Source: CAZGTQ01 sp964528575 (GTDB lineage: Bacteria > Planctomycetota > UBA1135 > GCA-002686595). Taken from it: a DNA stretch of 26,335 bases. Below are positions 21,635 to 26,335 of the stretch, in pieces (within the stretch, counting starts at the first letter, position 1; each line of letters begins with the position of its first letter). The notes under the pieces are model-generated. The model had not been told where the DNA came from, ran no database searches, and saw nothing but the letters and a program-made list of their open reading frames with translations. The DNA lies in assembly GCA_964528575.1 (NCBI GenBank), contig CAZGTQ010000008.1, forward strand, positions 1-26,335, written 5' to 3'. Made by a program: the position numbers and the translations under genes.

Positions 21635-23017
21635 GTGGCCGGACGCAAGCGATTCAGCGTGCTGCGCGACCCCGTGCACGGGGACGTGTATCTCACCGAG
21701 GAGGAGATGCGCGTGCTCGACACGCCCGAGATGCAACGCCTGCGCGGCGTGAAGCAGCTCGGCACGGCGTACGTCGCGTACCCGGGAGCGGTGCACACGC
21801 GCTTCGACCACTCGATCGGCACGCTGCACGTGACGCAGCGGATCATCGAGTCGATCAACCTGAACTTCGGGCTCGATCCGGCGCGCTGCCTCGAGATCAG
21901 CGAGGCCGAAGCGCGCGTGATCCGCATGGCCTCGCTCGTCCACGACGTGACGCACATCCCCTTCGGGCACAACATCGAGGACCAGACCGGGCTGTTGCCG
22001 CGGCACGATTCGGCGTACCGCTACGAGCGGCGGCTCGCGCCGCAGACGGTGATCGGGAGCGTGCTCGAGGAGCTCGGGCTCCGGCGGGACGTGCTCGCGA
22101 TCCTGCTCGCCGAGGGCGAGGGGCCGGGCGGGCAGATCCCGCCGTACTGGAGCCAGGTGATGTCCGACACGATCTGCTCGGACATCGTCGACTACCTCGA
22201 GCGCGACGCGCACTTCACCGGTCTGCGGCTGTCGATCGACCCGCGCATCGCGAGCCACTTCAAGATCGATCGCAAGAGCGGCAACCTCTACATCGACGTC
22301 GCCAAGCGCGACCTCCTGCGCGAGGACATCCTCAGCGAGATCGTGCGGATGCTCGAGGCGCGCTACTACTTCTCGGAGCGCGTCTACTACCACCACGCGA
22401 AGGTCGCGGCGGGCGCGCTCGTCGCGCGCGCGGTCGAGCTCGCGCTCGCGGGCGGGGCGATCCGCGAGGAGGACGTGTACGACTGCACGGACGAGTCGCT
22501 GCTCGCGCTGCTCGACCGTTCGGTCGAGCGCGCGGACGAGCGCACCGCGCGGCGCGTGCGTGCGCTCGTCGCCCGGCTGCGCGAGCGGCGCCTGCCGAAG
22601 CGCGCGTGCGTGTTCCCGCGCTACGAGAACGCGGCGGTGCAGGAGGAACTGGTCGCGCGCTACTTCGACCGCGAGCGCCACGCCGAGCGCGCGGAGGTCG
22701 AGGCGCGCATCGCCGACCTCGCGCGCTTCGCGACCGGCCGCGAGGTCGAGATCATCGTGTACTGCCCCGCGGCGCACATGCAGCTCAAGGAGGTCGCGAC
22801 GCACGTGCGCTGGCCGGGTCACGACGAGGTGCGGCCGCTCGCCGAGTTCTCCGAGCGCGTGCCGCGGCTCGCCGACCTGGAGCGCTCGTACCGCGACCTG
22901 TGGAAGTTCTACGTGTTCGCCGACACGCGCGACCCGAAGGTGCTCGCGGCGGTGCAGCGGATCGCGCTCGACGAATTCGTGGGCGCGACGAACGTGTACA
23001 CGATCGAGGGCGCGTAG
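21635..23017 (+). CDS. SAMHD1-like HD-domain phosphohydrolase (COG1078)
   Basis: 460 residues from GTG 21635, 9 nt after the MBL stop. N-terminal KRFSVLRDPVHGDVYLTEEE and EMQRLRGVKQLGTAYVAYPG are typical of COG1078 proteins. Metal site: His59 in HTRFDHSIG, His103-Asp104 in LVHDVTHIPFGH, and Asp183 in MSDTICSDIVDYLERD. All HD residues are present. Relatives hydrolyse dNTPs to nucleosides plus triphosphate or have unknown activity. The C-terminal part (about 280-460) is helical and unlike dGTPase regulatory domains I know. Cytosolic (no signal peptide). No RBS visible before the GTG. It converges with the aminotransferase gene in a shared hairpin. Confidence 0.9.
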   Translation: MAGRKRFSVLRDPVHGDVYLTEEEMRVLDTPEMQRLRGVKQLGTAYVAYPGAVHTRFDHSIGTLHVTQRIIESINLNFGLDPARCLEISEAEARVIRMASLVHDVTHIPFGHNIEDQTGLLPRHDSAYRYERRLAPQTVIGSVLEELGLRRDVLAILLAEGEGPGGQIPPYWSQVMSDTICSDIVDYLERDAHFTGLRLSIDPRIASHFKIDRKSGNLYIDVAKRDLLREDILSEIVRMLEARYYFSERVYYHHAKVAAGALVARAVELALAGGAIREEDVYDCTDESLLALLDRSVERADERTARRVRALVARLRERRLPKRACVFPRYENAAVQEELVARYFDRERHAERAEVEARIADLARFATGREVEIIVYCPAAHMQLKEVATHVRWPGHDEVRPLAEFSERVPRLADLERSYRDLWKFYVFADTRDPKVLAAVQRIALDEFVGATNVYTIEGA

Positions 23018-23044
23018 GCGGCCCCCCGCCCGACGCTACGCGCC
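23009..23044. terminator. Bidirectional hairpin with both stop codons in the stem
   Basis: GGCGCGTAG (23009-23017) and CTACGCGCC (23036-23044) form a perfect 9-bp stem. The TAG stop of the HD gene and the TAG stop of the opposite aminotransferase gene are its innermost bases, and each arm codes for the last residues GA of its protein. The loop can form an inner GGCGG/CCGCC hairpin. No T-run. Best of three such structures at convergent junctions in this window. Confidence 0.5.
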
Positions 23045-24205
23045 GACGCGCGCGCCGAGGAACGCGCGCAGGCGTGCCGTCGCGTCGGCGAGCTGGTCCA
23101 TCGAGACCGCGTAGCTGAGTCGCACGTGCCCCTCCTGGCCGAACGCGGCGCCGGGGACGATCGCGATGCCGGCCTGCTCGAGCACGTCCTCGCAGAAGCC
23201 CGCGGAGCCGCGCTCGTCGAGGTAGCGGCCGACGTCGGGAAACGCGTAGAACGCGCCGCGGGGCAGCGGCGTCTCGAGGCCCATCGACGCGAGCTCGCCG
23301 AGCAGGAACGTGCGCCTGCGGCCGAACTCGGCGACCATCTCGGCGACCTCCGGCGGCTCCTCCACGAGCGCGGCCTCGAGCGCGGCCTGCGAGACCGTGT
23401 TCGGCGCGCCGGTCAGTTGGCTGTTGAGCCGCGCGATCGCGGCGGTGACGTCGCGCGGCGCCGCTGCGTAGCCGATGCGGTAGCCGGTCATCGCGAACGC
23501 CTTGCTCGCTCCGTCGATCACGATCGTCCGCGCGCGCGTCGCGCGGTCGAGCGAGACCGGGCTGACGGCGGGCTCGCCCTCGTAGACGAGGCGCCGGTAG
23601 ATCTCGTCGGAGATCAAGAAGAGGTCGCGCTCGCCCGCCAGGGCGGCGACCCCCTCGGTCTCGGCGCGCGTCCAGACGTAGCCGGAGGGGTTGCTCGGCG
23701 AGCAGAACAGAAGCCCCTTGGTGCGCGGGCCGCACGCGGCGCGCAGCGCGGCGACGTCGGGGCCGCCGTGCGCGGTGGGGGGGACCTGGACCGCGCGGCC
23801 GCCGGCGAGCGTGATCAGCTCGAAGTAGCTGACCCATGCGGGCACCGGGACGAGCACCTCGTCGCCGTCTTCGACCAGCGCGAGCAGCGCGGACGAGAGC
23901 GCGTGCTTGGCGCTGTGGCAGACGGCGACCTCGGCCGGCTCGAACGCGACGCCGCGCGTCGCGCTCAGGTGGGCGGCGACCGCGGCGCGCACGGACGCGG
24001 AGCCGGCGGCGGGCGTGTAGCGCACGTCGCCGCTCTCGATTCGGGCCGCCGCGACGCGCCGGACGCGCTCGGGCGCCGGGAAATCGGGCTCGCCGACCGC
24101 GAGGTTGATGACGTCGCGGCCCGCCGCGATGAGCTCTTTCGCGCGCGCGTCGAGCGCGAGCGTGAGCGAATGGGAGATCGCCTGGACCCGTCCGGAGAGA
24201 CGCAT
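23036..24205 (-). CDS. Class I/II pyridoxal-phosphate aminotransferase, aspartate type
   Basis: 389 residues, fold-type I. Begins MRLSGRVQAISHSLTLAL, then INLAVGEPDFPAPERV (substrate entrance). PVPAWVSYFELI (120-131) matches the 'P.WvSY.e' motif of AspB-type (subgroup Ib) aspartate aminotransferases; SPSNPSG (Asn172), LISDEIYRRLVY (Asp200, Tyr203), DGASKAFAMTGYRIGY (PLP-lysine Lys235, Arg243) and HVRLSYA (substrate carboxylate Arg) are all present. Transfers an amino group between aspartate (or another amino acid) and 2-oxoglutarate in the cytosol. Prephenate or tyrosine activity cannot be excluded from sequence. ATG 24203-24205 has AGGA about 8 nt upstream and GAGAAT 9 nt upstream. Monocistronic by layout. 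Confidence 0.93.
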   Translation of the reverse strand: MRLSGRVQAISHSLTLALDARAKELIAAGRDVINLAVGEPDFPAPERVRRVAAARIESGDVRYTPAAGSASVRAAVAAHLSATRGVAFEPAEVAVCHSAKHALSSALLALVEDGDEVLVPVPAWVSYFELITLAGGRAVQVPPTAHGGPDVAALRAACGPRTKGLLFCSPSNPSGYVWTRAETEGVAALAGERDLFLISDEIYRRLVYEGEPAVSPVSLDRATRARTIVIDGASKAFAMTGYRIGYAAAPRDVTAAIARLNSQLTGAPNTVSQAALEAALVEEPPEVAEMVAEFGRRRTFLLGELASMGLETPLPRGAFYAFPDVGRYLDERGSAGFCEDVLEQAGIAIVPGAAFGQEGHVRLSYAVSMDQLADATARLRAFLGARVGA

Positions 24206-24214
24206 GGGGTCCTG

Positions 24215-24220
24215 ATTCTC
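24215..24220 (-). promoter_or_regulatory. Possible -10 box for the aminotransferase gene
   Basis: GAGAAT on the minus strand, 9 nt before the ATG. Close to TAGAAT seen for the divergent gene. Leader would be nearly absent. Weak. Confidence 0.25.
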
Positions 24221-24311
24221 GGATCGCGCCGAGCCGGGTCAAGCTTCCGCGCCAGCCGGGGAAGACGCGCGCCGTTCCGTCGTCCCCCCGGCGCGGGGCT
24301 CGCTCACAGCC

Positions 24312-24317
24312 TAGAAT
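24312..24317 (+). promoter_or_regulatory. Possible -10 box TAGAAT for the 660-residue protein gene
   Basis: TAGAAT ends 29 nt before ATG 24347, in the 141-nt divergent spacer. It is the best -10 match in the window. No TTGACA-like -35 at the proper distance. The following leader is C-rich, without a Shine-Dalgarno sequence. Confidence 0.4.
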
Positions 24318-24346
24318 CCGGCCCCGCTCCCCCCCGGCCACTCCGC

Positions 24347-26329
24347 ATGAAGCGACGCATCCTCCGCATCCTGCTCGTCACGCTGCTCGTCGTCCTGTTC
24401 ACGGGCTACTTCGCGTTCTCGACGTTCCTGTTCAACCCGCTCGAGGGCAGCTACGGCGCCGACGTGTCGGTCCTCGTGCCGCGCTCGGTCGACTACTTCG
24501 TCGCCAAGGCGAATCTCGCCGAGGACTTCGAGGGCTTCCCGCAGCTCGCGATCGCGGACGAGCTGCAGGCGACCGCCGGCGGCCAGATGCTGCTCGCCTC
24601 CGAGGAGTGGCAGGAGCTGATGCGGTCCTCGGGCGTGCAGGAGGCGCTCGCGGAGCTGCGGGCGGGGCTCGCCCAGCTCGAGGTCGAGGTCGAGCTCCTC
24701 GACGTGGTCGGCGGCGAGGATCTGGCGATCGCGGGGACGTTCCGGGGCCACGAGCTGGTCGACGCGGACTGGGTCGCGTACGCGCGGCTGTCGTGGATGG
24801 GCAAGCTCGGCGTCGCGCTCCTGCCGCATCTCGACCTGTCGGGGCACGGGATGGCGGCGGCGGAGGACGGAGACCTGCTCACGCTGAGCGGCGGACAGCT
24901 CCCGCGGCCGCTGCACCTGCTGCGCATCCTCGACGTGCTCGTCGTCGGGACGAGCGCCGAGCACGTGCGGACGGCCGCGCAGCTCGAGGAGCGCAAGGGC
25001 GAGGACTCGCTCGGCCGCAGCGCGCGCTACCACGACTACATCGAGACGTTGAACACGCGCGCGGGCGACGAGGTCGAGTTCTTCGTCGATCTGCGCGCGC
25101 TCGGTCGCACGGTCGGCTGGGACGGGGACGTGCCGCAGCGCCAGGGCGGGGGCGTCGTGCCGTCGATCCTCGCGCGCTTCGTGCACGCGTCGGTGCTCAA
25201 CGAGCTCACCGGCGTGCTCGCGTTCGCGGGCGGGCCGCGGCTCAACGTCCACGCCGAGCTGTCGTCGGAGGACCTGACGGCCGAGCAGAGGCGGATGTAC
25301 CGGCTGAGCTCGTTCGGCCGCGAGGAGGTGAGCGAGCTGGCGAGCTTCGCGCCGGCGGACGCGGTCGTGTTCGCGGCCGGGCGCCTGCACGTGGGGGACG
25401 TGCTGACGGCGATCCGCGAGTCGCTCGAGCCGGCGACGCGCGAGCTGCTCGACGACAACGCCCGCGCGGTGTGGGGCTACGCGGACGCGGGGCCGCTCCT
25501 CGTGCAGATCGCGTCGGGGTTCAAGACGCGCGTGGCGTTCGTGACGCGCGAGAACGACTTCGTCGACCCGACCGAGAAGGCGCCGCTCTCCGACGGCCGG
25601 CCGGTGTACGCGTGGGCGCTGATCCTCGAGATCGACGACGAGTCCAAGATCGACGAGCTGCGCACGAAGGTGACGGCGAATCCGCGGCAGTTCGGCATCC
25701 AGAGCCGCGTCCCGACCGACAGCGGCGTGTACTCCAACCAGGTGCGCGGCGGCTACGTCGTGTTCGAGTACCACCATCCGATGGTGCCGGGCACCGGCCA
25801 CCTCTCGAGCGTCGTGCTCGGGAACTGGTTCCTGCTCAGCAACTCGCACCTGATGCTCGAGCGCGTGCTCAACACCTACGGCGACACGGAAGGCCGTTGG
25901 CCGCGGCTCGCCGACGAGTCCGCGTTCCGCTCGATCGTGGGCGGCGAAGGCCTCCTGAGCACGAGCGCGATCGTCTACTACAACCCGCGCGAGGGCGCGG
26001 CGACGCTGCGCCAGATCCAGAAGGAGCGCGCCCGCAACGAGGTCTTCATCGACTGGAACGTCGAGCGCCCGCGCCTCGAGAAGAAGATCGCGAAGGAGCA
26101 CTTCCCCAACGGCATCCCGCCGACCGGCCAGGCGCAGTTCGACGTGATGGTCGACGAGGAGGCGGTCCGCTTCGAGCAGGAGTTCAAGGACCAGCACTCC
26201 GCCCGCCTCTACGCGAAGTACGAGCGCGAGATCGTCTACCAAGAGATGGCCCGCGCGATGGTCCTCCAAGTCGCCCTGGACCCCAAGCGCATCGACCTCT
26301 TCGCCCGCGCCCTGATCCCCCTCGACTGA
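24347..26329 (+). CDS. Large membrane-anchored extracytoplasmic protein, unknown
   Basis: 660 residues. KRR at 2-4 then one hydrophobic helix (ILRILLVTLLVVLFTGYFAF, about 5-24) act as a signal anchor; the remaining 630 residues should lie outside the cytoplasm. I do not recognise the family. The body is mixed alpha/beta with repeated phrases such as DADWVAYARLSW, VVGTSAEHVRTAAQL, PADAVVFAAGRLHVGDVLTA, YAWALILEIDDESKIDELR and VVLGNWFLLSNSHLMLERVL. The pattern of 'substrate-like' beta strands followed by 'lvv.ts..h...a' recalls DUF3352-type proteins; this is only a resemblance. The C-terminus (KKIAKEHFPNG to ALIPLD) is charged and helical. Ends six bases before the window edge; complete. Confidence 0.82.
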   Translation: MKRRILRILLVTLLVVLFTGYFAFSTFLFNPLEGSYGADVSVLVPRSVDYFVAKANLAEDFEGFPQLAIADELQATAGGQMLLASEEWQELMRSSGVQEALAELRAGLAQLEVEVELLDVVGGEDLAIAGTFRGHELVDADWVAYARLSWMGKLGVALLPHLDLSGHGMAAAEDGDLLTLSGGQLPRPLHLLRILDVLVVGTSAEHVRTAAQLEERKGEDSLGRSARYHDYIETLNTRAGDEVEFFVDLRALGRTVGWDGDVPQRQGGGVVPSILARFVHASVLNELTGVLAFAGGPRLNVHAELSSEDLTAEQRRMYRLSSFGREEVSELASFAPADAVVFAAGRLHVGDVLTAIRESLEPATRELLDDNARAVWGYADAGPLLVQIASGFKTRVAFVTRENDFVDPTEKAPLSDGRPVYAWALILEIDDESKIDELRTKVTANPRQFGIQSRVPTDSGVYSNQVRGGYVVFEYHHPMVPGTGHLSSVVLGNWFLLSNSHLMLERVLNTYGDTEGRWPRLADESAFRSIVGGEGLLSTSAIVYYNPREGAATLRQIQKERARNEVFIDWNVERPRLEKKIAKEHFPNGIPPTGQAQFDVMVDEEAVRFEQEFKDQHSARLYAKYEREIVYQEMARAMVLQVALDPKRIDLFARALIPLD

Positions 26330-26335
26330 CCGACC

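Noticed and set aside
19661..22822. Open frame of over 1000 codons on the minus strand opposite the MBL and HD genes
   Set aside because: Composition is Arg/Ala/Val/Asp/Glu-rich shadow of high-GC coding on the other strand; the plus strand has clear MBL and HD motifs.

Overview
The window is very GC-rich, densely packed bacterial chromosome (coding codons are almost all G/C-ended). It carries about 19 protein genes and no rRNA, tRNA, CRISPR array, transposase or phage gene that I can see. The gene content (full haem-branch genes, lipoproteins, BON/MscS channel, secreted protein with a lamin-tail domain and a repeat-poor C-terminal beta domain) suggests a Gram-negative, probably free-living bacterium. 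The C-terminal domain of the secreted metallo-beta-lactamase resembles domains I associate with high-GC Planctomycetota, so I lean to that phylum. This is inference, not proof.

Layout. 1-2958 (minus): tetrapyrrole cluster hemA-hemC-hemD, joined by 4-nt GTGA overlaps; hemD runs off the left edge. 3094-5213 (plus): a CPBP membrane protease, ATGA-coupled to a lipoprotein whose C-terminus looks like an excisionase-type helix-turn-helix. 5227-9913 (minus): yjbQ, a lipoprotein S9 peptidase whose signal region contains a 30-bp tandem repeat, hemH (ferrochelatase), then an unknown exported protein. The haem genes hemH and hemACD are thus separated by a block with milder codon bias. 9959-15477 (plus): a COG2509 FAD dehydrogenase, a repeat-rich 179-nt spacer, DUF2254 membrane protein, BON-MscS channel, DUF456 membrane protein, and a small DUF6980-like zinc protein. 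15484-18855 (minus): a three-gene membrane operon (DUF805-SRPBCC fusion, YdjM-type hydrolase, polytopic protein). 18979-19539 (plus): small TPR protein. 19781-23017 (plus): secreted ComEC-type MBL protein and an SAMHD1-like HD phosphohydrolase. 23036-24205 (minus): aspartate-type aminotransferase. 24347-26329 (plus): large membrane-anchored protein of unknown function.

The most striking observation is the spacer 11635-11821. Two tandem repeat families (units of about 11 bp and exactly 14 bp) place GTGA or ATGA at each junction, so that six consecutive mini-cistrons (7, 4, 30, 5, 5 and 12 codons) each overlap the next by 4 nt. They link the stop codon of the FAD dehydrogenase without a gap to the TTG start of the DUF2254 gene, which in turn overlaps the MscS gene by GTGA. 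This looks like a termination-reinitiation relay and I know of no described equivalent. Other recurring themes are short tandem repeats next to gene starts (9311-9430, 11628-11786, 19662-19773), -10-like hexamers only 6-7 nt before start codons (possible leaderless mRNAs), and inverted repeats that contain both stop codons at all three convergent gene junctions.
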